A stretch of DNA of 64,000 nucleotides. It comes from Pseudisothecium myosuroides (lineage: Eukaryota; Streptophyta; Bryopsida; Hypnales; Lembophyllaceae). The DNA lies in NCBI GenBank assembly GCA_951799445.1, contig OX637296.1, positions 19,716,001-19,780,000 of the forward strand, written 5' to 3'. Made by a program: the position numbers and the translations under genes. Under the pieces are notes generated by a model, which saw only the letters and a program-made list of their open reading frames with translations, ran no database searches and was not told where the DNA came from. Shown piece after piece: positions 34,841 through 47,309 of the stretch (positions are counted from its first letter, which is position 1; each line of letters starts with the position of its first letter).

Positions 34841-37800
34841 TTAGATCGACACACTATTCGGCACGCCTTTCCCCGTCATGCCCGGCCCGCTCGTGGGCAC
34901 CAGTAGCTCATACAAGATCTTCACAGGCCCCGAGCGATTCTTCAAGCTCTTGTCTTTGTTGCGCTCATGAATCATGTCTTCGATCTCCTTCGTCTTCGCC
35001 GAGAATTTCTCGAACGTGGCCAGGATTTTGGGGTCGTTGCTCCAGTTGGGCGTCAACCTCTGCCCGAGGTACTCCTCGTCGAGGGCGTGGGTGGACAGGA
35101 GCTCAATCGTGGACATCACCGAGGTCGCCTGGGTAACGTTGGAGATCGAGTCCAGGTAGAAGCGCTCGGGATCCTTCTGGAGCTGCTCCCAGTCGGGGGT
35201 GCCGGGCTCCGGGATGAACTTGCGCGTCATGCTGGGGTGGTTGGGCATGTAGCCGCCGTAGGAGTACTGGCCGAAGTTCACGGCGGCGTGGTGGCACGAG
35301 GCCACCCAGGCGATGGTGGTGAGCGTGAAGACGAGCGAGTCGATGGTGGAAAGGGAGGGCCATCCGGGGCTGTCCTTCTTGTCGCCGTGACCCTTGGTGC
35401 GCACCTGCGGGAGAGGGAGGGGTCATTGCATTCACAGCTGTTAGTTTCTTTCGCAAGATTGTGGAATTGGCGTGATTTCGAGTGCTTATGCACAGAAATC
35501 TTACCTTTCTACGCACAGAAAGCTCTAAAATCAGGATACCCACACGACAGAAAATGCCAATTCCGTGAATTTCTGCCAATTTAAAGAATTTGACGTTTTG
35601 ATGTATTGCTCAAAATCAAGATACTCATTCGAAAAACCCCTGCCAAATTCGTGAATTTCTGCGAATTCGGCGTTCGACATATTGTGCAAGAGTGAAAGAC
35701 GTGCCATCGCTACCAGAATTAGGATTTAGGGTTTAGGGCTTGTGGGGAAGAATTGTCGTCTTTAGAATTTGCCGCAATCCTTCCCCTCAGTCCGGCTACG
35801 ACATTCTGGGAGTGCATGACCCTAGTTTTGAAAGGATGAATCCATTGTGTGTTCTCATTGTGGCAGTTGCAAATTCAGTGGATTGATTGCGTAATTACCT
35901 CGGTCCACCAGTTCTGCAGCTCCGTGTCTTCCTGGACGTCCTTGTCGCTCTTGTAAAACAGGTTCACGTGGTCGGTCATGTAGTCCTTGAGCGCTCCCCA
36001 AAGCTCCAGCCCGTCGGCTGCGTAGGGGTAGTCCTCGAATACGAGCTTGAGTCCGTGCGGGGCGGACGGGTCCGGCACCGCCATGCCTCGCTTGATGAGG
36101 TCGTTCGGCAGTGCCTGCTCGTCGAAGCGCCAGTCCAGCTTGTACACCACGGCGCTCATCTCCATGGTGTATTTCCCGGGGGTGAAGTTCTTCTCGATGA
36201 TGCCCGCGGAGTTGATGAGCGCCTTCCGCGCCGCCGCGTTGATGTCCAGGGTGTTCTTGTAGTGGGGAATCAGCACTTGGTTGATGGGGTGCAGGACGCT
36301 CAGTTGCCGGTTGGTCGCGATCGTGAAGGGCTCGATGCAAGCGTGTGTGCGCAAACTGCACACCAAGAAATTGATCAGTCAAACATGGGAGGGAAGCTCT
36401 GAAAACAGAGACCCATGCAATTGATCGAAACCGAAACTTCCAAATATAATGGCTCCATCAAATCGACTGCAACCATTGACAGTCTAATGATGCACACTGC
36501 AACTCAGCGCTGGAAGCTAGCTAGCTCAAAACCAAGTGAGAAATTCGACCAAAAACAATGACTTGACAATCGAAACCAGAAGCTCTGCTCACGACGACTC
36601 TGATGTCAAAATGGAGAGTATTGAAACAACGTCATCAAGACCACAAACTAGCTTTATTTTGAAACACTCGAGATCTCGCACCTTTTGGAACAACAAATTG
36701 AATTAAAACTGGAAAATTGACTGAAAACAACGACTTGACAATCAAAATCAGAAGTTCTGCTCACGATGACTCCATTATCAAGCTTGAGAGCATTGAAACT
36801 GCAATAACACCATCAACACTGCCTGGGAACAACAAAAAAACTGCAAGTACTGACAGAACTGGACAATCCAAACCGGAGGTTCTCAAAACCACGACTGGAT
36901 CGAAGAAGCAGTCCCCTCCATCAAGCTTCAAATTTAGGAACAACGAACGATGATCCAATCTGAATTTAAGCAAGCTTGCTGGTAGGTGATAACAGTACGG
37001 ACGTAATTTCAAAAGTCGAAAACCGAATGAGGAGATTATTTTGACTCACAAGTGACTGATGACCTCGTGGTAGGCGCAATCCACTGAGGCGACGTGCGCT
37101 TTCGCGAGATCCCACACCCAGTTCTTAGTGGAGTCCTTTGGTGGAGGCGTGAAGACGCGGCTGCGCTTCTTCCCTCCCGTTGTCTTGGGCGGCAGCACGA
37201 GCTCAATGGCCAGCGGAGTGAGGGTGTTATCGCTCGTCAGAAACACCAGCGTGCGCGGGGCGTACATGGCGCCCGTCCCCAAAGCATTGATCTTTTCCAC
37301 GTAAGGGAGGAAGATGTCATGGTAGTCCTGCACGAACAGTCGCTTCTCCTTCAAGGCCTGCACGCAAGGAATCCCCAACAAGGAACACATTGAGAATTGC
37401 ACGCACATCAAGCCGTTCTTGCACAAGAATGATCATCGTCACTCGGAAGGAAAAGCATAAGACATCATGAGTTATACACTGTTGTAGATGAGTTCTACAC
37501 AGTTTGTTGGGGTAGTTCGACTATATATCTACTCCTTTCGTCCCGGAATAACTGTCCGCAGTGTTGTTGAAATCGTGTGATACCAATTTCATGGATCATA
37601 TTGTGAAAAGCATAATTTCAGAAGGGCCCAGATTTTATATCACTAGACCCAATTTTGTTCCAAAGTGCAAATGGTTTGGATTACTTCAAGCGAATTTTTT
37701 GGCAAGCTCATTCAATGGAATCTCCATTCAAACTGGTTCAAGAGCTTCAATCCTCAAGAGCCGGTGCCTACCTGGTCGACTGTGAGACCCTCAAGCCCTG

Positions 37801-40800
37801 ACTTGATGTGGTCGGCTGTGATGGCGGAGATGGGGTCGCCGAATTCGGCAGGGTCCAGAGTGCTCTTGATTGGAAACTCCTGCAAGGGGCAGGGTAGCAA
37901 GTTAGGAAACGCAACAGGTTAAAGCTTGTGTGGAAAAAGTACGCACTGGATACATGGCTGCATTCTAATCGTCGGACGGTAGTCCATTTCCTGCACAGGA
38001 TTGAATATGCGTTGGCTGTGTTTGAGGTGGGTGATACATGAAAGGCTGGGGCGATCACCCTGCCAGACTTCAAATTTTTCAGTGTATTAACATACCTTAA
38101 CCAGCTTAATGATGAGAGGGTTGAGCCCTGAGATCATCTGCCGTCCAAATTCGATGTCTTCTGACCAAGCCTTGTCATTAACTGCAACATATCACACACA
38201 AAACTCTCTTAGACACAGCGTCTTGATAATTATAATACAGTCCACCTCATAGATGGTACTGGCTCTCTTTCAGCTCTGGCTAAAGCGACGCTCTAGCAAT
38301 TTTTACCTCCAACAGCACTAAGAAAGCAAACAAGGGATCGATAGAAAGAACGCCATAACTTGAACAGGAGATCGACACGCACCTGAGATAAGTTGCGGCA
38401 ATGGAAAGGAGATGTGAGCGGTGTCAGGTCCCGACGGAAAGGCATACTCGTGAATGAACGTCAACGGGTCATACGCCGCGGGATCCGTGCCCGTGGCCTT
38501 GGCGACGGGACTGGTGGGCGAGGCGTTTTGCGGGATGAGGTTGAAGGGCGTCACCATGGGCGAGCCCTTCGCGACGTACAACGTCTCGACGTCGTGCAGG
38601 CTGTTGAAATCCTGGTCTTTGTCGCGCGTGGCACTTCGGAGCACGGGCAGGATGGAGTGCTGAACGCTGCGCACAGTTTCGGCCGCGAAGTCGGAGAATT
38701 TGACTTGGTCGAACTTCTCGTCGCGAGGGATGTAGTAGAACGCGAGGAGGGAACCGCGGCTCTCCGATTTGGGATCTGCAGGGGGAGGCAGACAAGGTAA
38801 CGATTATCAATACGCAAGATATCAACACTCCAAGGTATCAATTCATCAGCACTGTCTTGAGCAAGCAGATCGGTTATCAGCACTCGTGTAAGCAGATTAT
38901 CAACACTTTTGGTACCAAATTATCGAAGCACATCGAACTAGATTAGCCAGGGTGCAAAAAATCTCGAAATGGAGCTTAATTAAGTATTGGGGACAGTCCC
39001 GGGGACAGTGAGAACATTAACTTGGCACGAACTATCCAAGATTGCCACATTGCAAGAAAATTCGAAACTAAGCTCAAGTATAATTTGGAACTGTTACAAG
39101 GTAAGCTTTGCATATTAAACTATCGAAACTCTAGTTATTGAATGATCAACACTCAAGTTACCAATTTATCAAAGCACATCGAAGTAGATTAGCTGGGGTG
39201 AAAAAAAAATGCAAACTTAGCTTCAGTATTTGAAACAATTAGACAGAACTGCAGTTCTATGTATGTACTTCCTTCACGCTCCTAGACTTCGCAGTGAAAA
39301 TATGTCTTTTATTTTTTTTAAGTGCTTAGCCCCCTACTTCCAAACCATAGAGAAAGTACACATACAGAAAAGTACTCAAACAAAAATTCCTCACCCAACC
39401 ACTTCATTTTGATCTGTACCTCCTCCATGTTCACAGAATAAACTTGCCCCCTATTCTGCGACTGTTTACCCCGTCTACTTCCATATGAGACAGTTGGTGT
39501 ACACCAAACCATAGTACGAAATACGCACAGGAAAGTTCATCCAGCCAACAGTGTCACCTCCAAAGTACTGTTAACTACAAGTTCTTTTCGTAAAAATCAA
39601 TACCACTCACACAGTAATATTTTAACCAGCACGAATTTAAAAATAGTGCGACTTTGGTAAACAATTGTCACACTCAAATAAATCCATAAACCAGAAAGTC
39701 CTGATGAGGGACCAAGAGAAAGTTGTCAAGATGGCAATAACTTAATTGCAATCTTGTGAACTTTCCCATGTCCCAATTCTGATACACCGCTTTCGGCTGT
39801 ACAGTACTAAAACTTCGTTAAGTTTGATCATTTTCGTCACCCAATACGTCCCCATGCAAAGCCAAAATCCTCCAACTCTTGTGCAAATGGGGGTCCAAGT
39901 GGCTACGAGAGTGGGGACCAACGCTTTGCTTACCTTTCTTGGTGGGCGGGCGGCCCGTGCGACATCGCCGCGGGTACGGCAGGTCCTTGCTCCCCCCGAG
40001 CACGGGTCGCTTCAGTGCGATGTTCGAGTCTGGGTCGCCCAAGTCGTTGTAAACGTCGTAGTCGTAGATCCGGTCCTGGTACTTGCGCTCGCCTTTTCCG
40101 CTGCCGCGCAGATTCTGAAGCTCCTGGTCTCTCAAAGCTACTAATCCCTCCGGCGTGTCTTTGGGCAAGTACACCTGCGATCCATGGCCACAAATTGCTC
40201 AAAAACTTGCACTATCACACAGAATTCAACACTTCGTTTGCAGAGTCCTTTCAATTCGAGTCTCCAGCAGTGGTAATGAGATTACAACGTTGAAAATTGA
40301 ACTACATTCCACTGGGAAACATCGCAATTGCACCCTGCTGTGTGCCAATGCATATCAATGCCGAAACTGTGGCAAAAACGATTGCAATCTCAAAGAGTTG
40401 CAAATTATACATTGCGTAGTGTTTTACTAAACCATTTCAAAACTGATGGTAAATTTCTGAAGTTCCTTGCAAAAACCACTGCAAAAACTATCAGCCAGGT
40501 GGAAATTGCAGGATTATGAGACTCCGGTAATGGAGCGCGGCTACCCGGAAAGTTAGTTGTTGCAAAGAGAAGGATCTTTGTATGTGTGGAGCGAAGGATT
40601 ACGTACATCGTTGCTGAAGAAAATGCGGCCGCCTTTGAGAACGGTGTTGTACACCCAGGAGTTTGCCGGGAAGTTGAAGACCTTCTTGTCGGGCGTTTGC
40701 ACGGAGAACGAGACGAGCAGAAACTCGTGGACGTGGCGGTTCTTCACGATGATGGCGCCGGGCGTGCCGAAGTTATCGGAAACGTGGAAGTCGAGGTCGA

Positions 40801-42160
40801 AGCGGAAGTTGGTCGGCACCACCATGTCGCGGGTGAGCACCCAATTCAGAATCGGCACTTCCTCACTCACTGCAACCTTCTTCGTCTCTGCACACGTTCA
40901 AAATTTCGTTAAAATGGTGGAATTTCACCGGCGTATCCAAAGGCTTTTCGCCGTGTTCCCCCTGTTGTGGGATTTTGCCGTTTTGAGAAACCCAAGCAGT
41001 TCTAAGTCAGCCAACTAAAAACCAGAGCCCTAGCTCAAACTCGTATCTAAAAGGGACAACTCTGATATAAGTCAAGCCACTGAATCAAATCTGTCTACCG
41101 GTCTAATTATGCAAGCGTGAAAAATTCTCTTAAGGGTTCTAGGATGAGAACCTCAATGATCTAATTGACCACTCAAAATCCAAATGACCACTTCAATTCG
41201 AACCTCCTAGTTTTTAAAACTTTCAGCATCATTTCAAATACTAGTGTTCTGAGGTCTAGGCAATTGAATGTCACATTTCTGCCCAGCTCTGAAATCTGTG
41301 CACAAATAATTATAACGATTCTGATCACAAATTCAAACCATGCAATCTCCAAATCAACATTCACTCTCCACCGCAACTTCTGTCAATGTTTGTTCTAAGA
41401 TCTGGCAAACAAGAGCAGGTGTAAAATTAACGCAATGCGCAATCGATCTATCTACCAACAGCAATGAACGTCAATTTCTTTAAATTGAAGGAACTCCATT
41501 AAAATGGAGCAGCGAACCCTCAAGCAAAGGAAGCCAGGAAGGGGGTGAACCGTGGAAATTCTACCGTAGACTAGGTGCACAATATTGTGATGAAATGCAA
41601 TATGCATATGAATTTGCACATCTATCGACACAAGCTACTGTAAATCAATGTCAAAATGGCGCCCGGAATCCTCGTAAATTCAAGAGCGGGTACTTACTGG
41701 GATCGATTTTGGTGCTGACGAGCTGGAACGTCACATGCTGCCCGAGCACTTCCGCGAGATCATCCCCACTATCCGCCACCAAATCCGTGAGATCCAGCAC
41801 CAAAATCTTCTTCTGCAGGGTGACCGAGGCCTTATACGTCACCCCTTTGTCGGGCCCCAGGGGCAGCAGCTGGTGGAACAGATTCTCCACCTTGGAACCC
41901 ACTTCGGTGGTCGCTCCCTGAACCTCCGCTGTGGCTGCCTTCAGGACCGTGTTCGTGGTCTGCGCCCACGCCGGGGCTGTGCCTTCCGCCACGGGCTTCG
42001 CCTGCGCCAACGGAATCTCTCGGGAGAAGAGCATGATGAGGTCATGGCGGGAGAGGATGCCGTTCGCCTTCTGAGGGATTTGGATTGTGGGAGGGGCAGA
42101 CCCGACGCCGTCCGTTGGCGATGGAATGATTGTGGGGCCGAGGGGACCTGGCGTCGCCAT
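34841..42160 (-). CDS. LOX: Plant lipoxygenase, nine exons, complete
   Basis: Linoleate/linolenate dioxygenase, first step of oxylipin synthesis. Exons in transcription order: 42160-41698, 40887-40607, 40174-39934, 38775-38383, 38181-38096, 37879-37772, 37357-37050, 36355-35899, 35404-34841. All junctions are GT-AG and phases agree, giving 966 residues. The N-terminal ~85 residues are a weakly conserved extension ([15 protein letters not shown]...), Ala/Thr/Pro-rich with no clear transit peptide. The PLAT/LH2 barrel follows to about residue 250, then the catalytic helical domain. Iron ligands are intact: His621 and His626 (YHEVISH), His818 and Asn822 ([10 protein letters not shown]), and the C-terminal Ile966 of [40 protein letters not shown] and [15 protein letters not shown] are typical plant motifs. 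Position specificity (9 or 13) and location cannot be fixed from the sequence. It stands alone with no oxylipin neighbours. Confidence 0.95.
36548..36820 (-). repeat. Duplicated ~105-bp segment in LOX intron 7
   Basis: CAATGACTTGACAATCGAAA at about 36556 recurs as CAACGACTTGACAATCAAAA at about 36726 (170 bases apart). Both continue into AGAAG.TCTGCTCACGA.GACTC and GAGAG.ATTGAAAC. The repeat lies wholly within the 694-bp intron. Confidence 0.8.
38905..39215 (-). repeat. Diverged duplicate segments in LOX intron 3
   Basis: Two stretches about 245 bases apart share TATCAAAGCACATCGAA and TAGATTAGC.GGGGT. They lie in the longest LOX intron (1157 bp). Confidence 0.6.
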
Positions 42161-42934
42161 TGCAAGAGATCGAATTCGTGCTCGCTAGAGTTCGAAATCG
42201 ACAATTCCAATCAAAAACCTACAAAGTAATCTAGAGCTCCAAATCTCTAGTCTCGTAGAAACCCACAAAAGCTATCTGATACCAAGCAATACAATCTCCC
42301 CGACCTCGTACACTTCAAATTCTGATCAAACTCGTGCTCAAAAACTTCGTAGTTGAAATCTGAAATGCAACAAGAAATGCCAGACTTCCAACAGGGACGT
42401 CGCGACAACAAATTGGATTCACTCCCAGACTTCCTATCAACGTCACGAACGCTACCAAACTGGTAGTAAACTAGCTGCGAACTGAGACCCGAAAATCCTA
42501 ACCGACTTTCACCGTCACGAACTCTTTCGAACTGGCAGTAAGTTAATTACGTTGCAAACTGAGATTCAATTCAAAATCCTACGTAACAACGCGTAAATGA
42601 ACGCGTCAAGTTGGACCAGTTTGCCGGAGCGATCTCCAAGGCAAGACAATCTATCTAGAACATTTTCAGATATGTCACGGAACAATGGCGGCCAGTTCGT
42701 GCACGTGCTCGCTATTTCGCTTGCTACTGTCGGAATTCCACCTTCGATCGGACCGCAGGGAGCTTCGCTAGCTCTGACTTTGGAACTTCGTGGCGTTACG
42801 CCCAAGGTCCGACGACTGAGATCGACGAACTCTCTGAAGTCTGAACCAAGGAAAGCAGATCGACGCAGGATCCCGGATGGCAGGATGATGATGCCCAAGT
42901 CCACATTGGGTGAGCGAACCCACCGGCCGCTTTT

Positions 42935-42942
42935 AATTTATA
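42935..42942 (-). promoter_or_regulatory. Candidate TATA box for the lipoxygenase
   Basis: On the minus strand TATAAATT precedes a GC-rich stretch at a position that would start transcription near 42905. That implies a 5' UTR of about 0.75 kb, or an unrecognised 5' intron, before the ATG at 42160. It is a sequence match only. Confidence 0.4.
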
Positions 42943-43724
42943 GCTAGAAGCTGCTGCCACAAGCACGTCGCGGGACGAGTAGTCTAGCTGAAAGTCTAAC
43001 TGCACTGTACAGTAAGTAGCTCACGAATTTCTTTGAATTTCACTCCGTATGAGTTCTCGCTCAAATGGGCCGGGAGCGGTGAAGGAAATATCTGGAAGAG
43101 CTCTCCGATTCCGCCGAGTGCCCTCTTGGTAGATAAGACACAGTGGCTCTCAAAATGTTTTGTTCACGTGCATTGGTAATTGAGGAATTAGAGATTTTCA
43201 AACAAAATTTGGATACAATTGTTGTGGTACAGTTAAGGTAACTAATCCTATTTCAGACACAACCAGCCCTTTTTTTTTTTGCACCATGGAGCCAGATTGC
43301 ACCATTTCAAAATAAAATCTGTTTTTTTGCCAAATAAAAGTAATCTTTTTTCATTAGGAATAATTATCCATTCCTATTTAAAATGTAGATGAAGTCGCCA
43401 AATCTAGATTAAAAAAAGTGCATAAATATGATTGGAAAGTGTTTTTTGGTCGAAAAGATGGATGAAGGTAGAAATACAATGCTTTACCAAATTTTAAGTG
43501 CTTGCCGTCTTGGCACTTTCTCAAAAAGTTAAAAAAAAGGGTTGGACACAACTTTAGATAAGCCTAATAGAAGCCAAAAAATTCTTGCGGTGTACATGTG
43601 TCCTGTGCAATGTACTTCACAAAAAAAATTATGACTGCACTAGGCTTGTCCAAAGTTGCATCTGTCATGGGTTCAATTACTTTAATACACTTCAGTTGCA
43701 CAAAATAAATTTTCAAAAAAAATT

Positions 43725-44265
43725 GAAGAATTTTATTTTTATTTTTTATGATTTCATCAAACTTTTTAGTGAATTATTTTTTGATACAAATAAATTTTTT
43801 TCAAGATTTTTTAGTAAGTGGAATAAGGATTTGTTTTAGAAATTCTTAGGAAGAATTTCACAAATTTTAAAATTTTATTGAGTGAAATATTACTTGACTA
43901 AAATATGTTTCTAAATTTTTACATTTTTTATAATTCGCTCTGAAAATCTCCAAACATTGCGGAAATCTTGAAAAGTAAATATATTTTTATATTTTTATAT
44001 TTTTATATTTTTATTTTTCATGAATTTTTGGAGATTTTTGGAGTGAATTGTAAGAAACATAAAAAAAAAATTAGAGTCATATTTTAGACTCAATTAATAT
44101 TTCACTCAATAAAATTTTAAAATTCTTAAAATCCTTACCAAAAACTTCTAAAATGAACCCTACCTCCACTTACTAAAAAATCTTGAAAAAAATTGACTTG
44201 TATTAGAAGTATTTTTTCACTAATAAGTTTGCTTAAATTTTTAAAAAATTAAAAAAAATTAAAAA
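43725..44265. mobile_element. AT-rich foldback element (~0.54 kb)
   Basis: The left arm (to about 43985) and right arm (from about 44000) are diverged inverses: TTTCAAGATTTTTTAGTAAG and ATTTTATTGAGTGAAATATT on the left reappear inverted as ACTTACTAAAAAATCTTGAA and AATATTTCACTCAATAAAAT on the right. The centre is a TATTTTTA microsatellite. Boundaries are approximate. Confidence 0.8.
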
Positions 44266-44297
44266 TTAAAAATCACTGTTTGCAAGTGTGCTACATG

Positions 44298-44615
44298 TAA
44301 AGTAGAAGATCCCCAAAGCACCCCTTTAAGATCTAATGGGAGGCTATATTTCTCAAAATTAATTTTCTAATAAATTTTCCTTAAAAGACAAATGGAATCA
44401 GTGACATCCAATCCAAGTAGTTTCATATTTTTTGGAGCTTTATAGAATTCAATTTATATGAATTCAATTTCTGAAGTCAGTCACTCAATAGCATCCACCT
44501 CCTACAATGTACACTATTTGCACATTCATTTGTTGGTGCAATGAGAAAGTAAAATGTATCTTTGTATTAGAGAAAGCTCTTAGAGTCCTAAGTACATTAT
44601 GGACCTCCTATCTTA
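44298..44615. mobile_element. TA-flanked MITE, family F, degenerate
   Basis: The interior ATTTTCCTTAAAAGACAAAT, AAGTAGTTTCATATTTTTTG and a CTCCTACAATGTACACTATT stretch match the copy at 29834. The right end GGACCTCCTATCTTA is clear, and the left end (TAAAGTAGAAGATC) is decayed. Confidence 0.65.
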
Positions 44616-45600
44616 AAGGTATGTTCGCACTTGATGTTAAAGAGTGTTGGTACTAAAAGTCTTAGGAACGAATTTAGACCTACTACTGGACCGGATTCAC
44701 ATTGCACACATCACCCCTAGCACCAAGTGCGAACATATCTTTACTTCAACATGTCCAAAAACTGTTGGGAAAATCTAATTTCTCACTATTAGTTATAATA
44801 ACTTTTGAAGTGTATGAGTACCAATGTCCAGGAGTACCAACCTTTAGTTACAAGTTAGCCGGTCGAAATCTAAAATTGCCTAATTGAGTTCAAAGTCTTT
44901 GGTAAAACACCAATCATTTAAGAGGAAAATAAGTAAATATTATTTATTTCCTTAAGGCCTAACCGAGAGTATACTCCAGACAACCGGTTGGCCCACGAAA
45001 ATGTAGGATCTTAGCCAGTTAAGCTAAAAAATTTCCAGAGAATGTGATGAATACTTGTTTCATTTTTTGAAAAAAATTCAATTTTGTTTTCTCCTTTCCT
45101 TTTTGCCCATTTTCTCTTCATTGTCCAGCCTTCTGGCTTGGCCGTTTGTACTTGGTTCTTTTTTTTAATGCAATGGGTTTCCCATTTGTTCAAAAAAAAT
45201 TAATTAATTAATTAAATTAAAAATTAAAAATTAAAAAATGTATGAATACTTATGAAGAGCCACTGTAATACTGTATAATTGGAAACGTGTTTTAAATATG
45301 GGCACGTGGGCTTGACTGGCCTGAGAGTCTGCAAATTATGAGTGGAGTTAGGAGCCTTTTCATTGGGTTATTAGTGAGTAGTGTGGTAGGGCGTGACCTG
45401 CAGCTGACCATGCACGAATATGATGGTGACGCGGAGTGACGTGCCATGAACGGGGCTGGCATGGACTCCTGTACTGCCAGGATGAATCAGGAGAGCTCGC
45501 CGTACCGGGGGCGCGTGTGGGGCGCTTCTCAGCCAGTTTTGGATATTTGGGGGTCTGTGGGGAGCAGGGAAGTTACACATGACATTGTTGGCATTGTCAT
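44616..45600. other. Intergenic, no gene recognised
   Basis: AT-rich with A/T homopolymers. A GC-richer patch at 45380-45560 has no ORF with a recognisable domain. Confidence 0.45.
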
Positions 45601-46000
45601 TGTTGCAAAATTTTAATTTTTTTTCCCATATAAAGACAAATGTGAGAAATGAGGAGAATAATTGAAATTTTATTTTTTTGGACAAAGTATGAGTTTATTA
45701 TGAACTTTTGAAGTGTGCTGCCCAATTGGTTGGTCCAAAGGAGTCTCTAGACTACCTCCAAAACAGTAACAAAAAGTTAGTATAGTGATGTCCTCAACTA
45801 CCGACTGACATTCCTCCAAAATACAATGAATTTTTACAGTTACGAAAATGCTCAATGATCCAAGCTTTCTCTACATCTAGTGGCTTTTCCTACCTCACCG
45901 CTTTCTTCTTTCCAAAGCTCAACTCTCCATGATGGATTCTACCTATGATAGGCAAAAGATCCATCTTTGGGTCCATCACAAACACATAGGAAATGACTCA

Positions 46001-46234
46001 TTAATCCATAGATGCCAGGCGGCAGACGTTTGGTGTCCAATGAATGACAGAGAATCCTCTTGTGTAGGACACAAATGCAACTATTCATCCTCGGAATTTT
46101 GTTGTGAAAAAAGGAAGTCTTCTATCAATAGTTTGATTTCCAATGAATGTTTTTTTCATTTTTATAAGCCAATGATTCCCACGGTATCCAAAGGGATGAT
46201 TTCCATAGTTACCAATCCGTCCTTTAAGGGTAAA
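46001..46234 (+). mobile_element. TTAA MITE, family A
   Basis: It opens TTAATCCATAGATGCC and closes CCGTCCTTTAAGGGTAAA, so the right TTAA has changed to TAAA. The interior GAATGACAGAGAATCCTC and CAACTATTCATCCTCGG match 55028 and 60928. Confidence 0.75.
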
Positions 46235-46478
46235 AATCTTACATCAAACCATCAAAAAAAAATTCAATAAATGAGATTAGGGTTACATTAGGTTGAATTA
46301 GTGGCTACAATCAATGTTTTGGATGATGGTGATGGAGTGATAAGTAACACCAATAGAAACTTCTACCTTGTGAGTGCAAATTCATCACAAAGAAGTGATT
46401 TTTTTAAAGCCTTCATATTGTGACCATGTTAGTAAATATTGTGACTACTTTAGATGACTGAGATGACCATTATGGATA

Positions 46479-46878
46479 TAAGGTATCCCCCATAACCGAC
46501 CGAATAAGGAATTTCGACATGATCTGGAGTAGTGAAGGCAAAACAAATATTTTTTAGAGGTACATCAATAGAAATGACATGGATTGCAAAAAATTTGGTA
46601 ATTTTATCTCTTGAATTGAAATTACTATGAATTTTGGGAGGCAAAAAGTGCGCCGGACCCATGGCCAATGTTTAGACTCTTCCAATTCCAATCATTCAAT
46701 AACTTTTCACCTAATCATTATTTCCTATTTTTTTTCACAACTTGGGACATGTGTCATGTATTTATTAGTTCCAACCTTGAAAACAAAAATAAAAATCGCA
46801 TTCTAAGTATGGTCAGAAATACGTGCACCTATAGGTCGGGAATGGGTCACTGGTTGGGAATGGAGGGGGTGTACCTTA
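46479..46878. mobile_element. TA-flanked MITE, family E
   Basis: TAAGGTATCCCCCATAACCG at the left and GGAGGGGGTGTACCTTA at the right form inverted ends. The interior GAAATTACTATGAATTTTGG and TTGGGACATGTGTCATG match 61721-62145. Confidence 0.75.
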
Positions 46879-47309
46879 GATGTCCTCATAAAGCAACATT
46901 CTTCAAATAACCCTAAATATCTCCACCAAAAATATATCTTTCTTGCTGAAATTTTGGACTTTAGTAGTTGAGTGACTAGGAAAGAGAACATAAGTTATTT
47001 GATTGAAAAATCATTATTTTTGAAGGAATTATACGATTATAAAAAAAATGTTATTTTGTTGACTTCTAGCTTGGACTTTGATCTCGCTTTCGGGGGGTAG
47101 AATCCATCGTGGGGAGTTGAGCTTTAGAAAGAAGAAAGCAATGAGGTAGGAGAAGCCACTAGATGTAGAGAAAGTTTGGATCATAGCATTTTCATTACTG
47201 TAAAAATTCATTGTATTTTGGAGGAGTGTCAGTAGTTGCGGACATCTATATGGCAAATAAAAAATTCTTGTGTTTTTCCTAGGGATAAATTTATCCTACA
47301 TGGCCCACT

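Larger units (their letters stand above)
45788..47246. mobile_element. Composite region framed by ~150-bp inverted arms
   Basis: 45788-45943 and 47096-47246 are inverse copies (GATGTCC-CAACTAC, CTCCAAAATACAATGAATTT, CTCTACATCTAGTGGCTT, AGCTCAACTC, GGATTCTACC). Between them are a family A element (46001-46234) and a family E element (46479-46878). The sequence left of the left arm matches repeat G at 22305. It may be a larger foldback that received later insertions. Confidence 0.75.

Noticed and set aside
34967..35584. 205-codon plus-strand ORF and other plus-strand ORFs over the lipoxygenase
   Set aside because: They are antisense shadows of GC-rich lipoxygenase exons, which have full splice and motif support.
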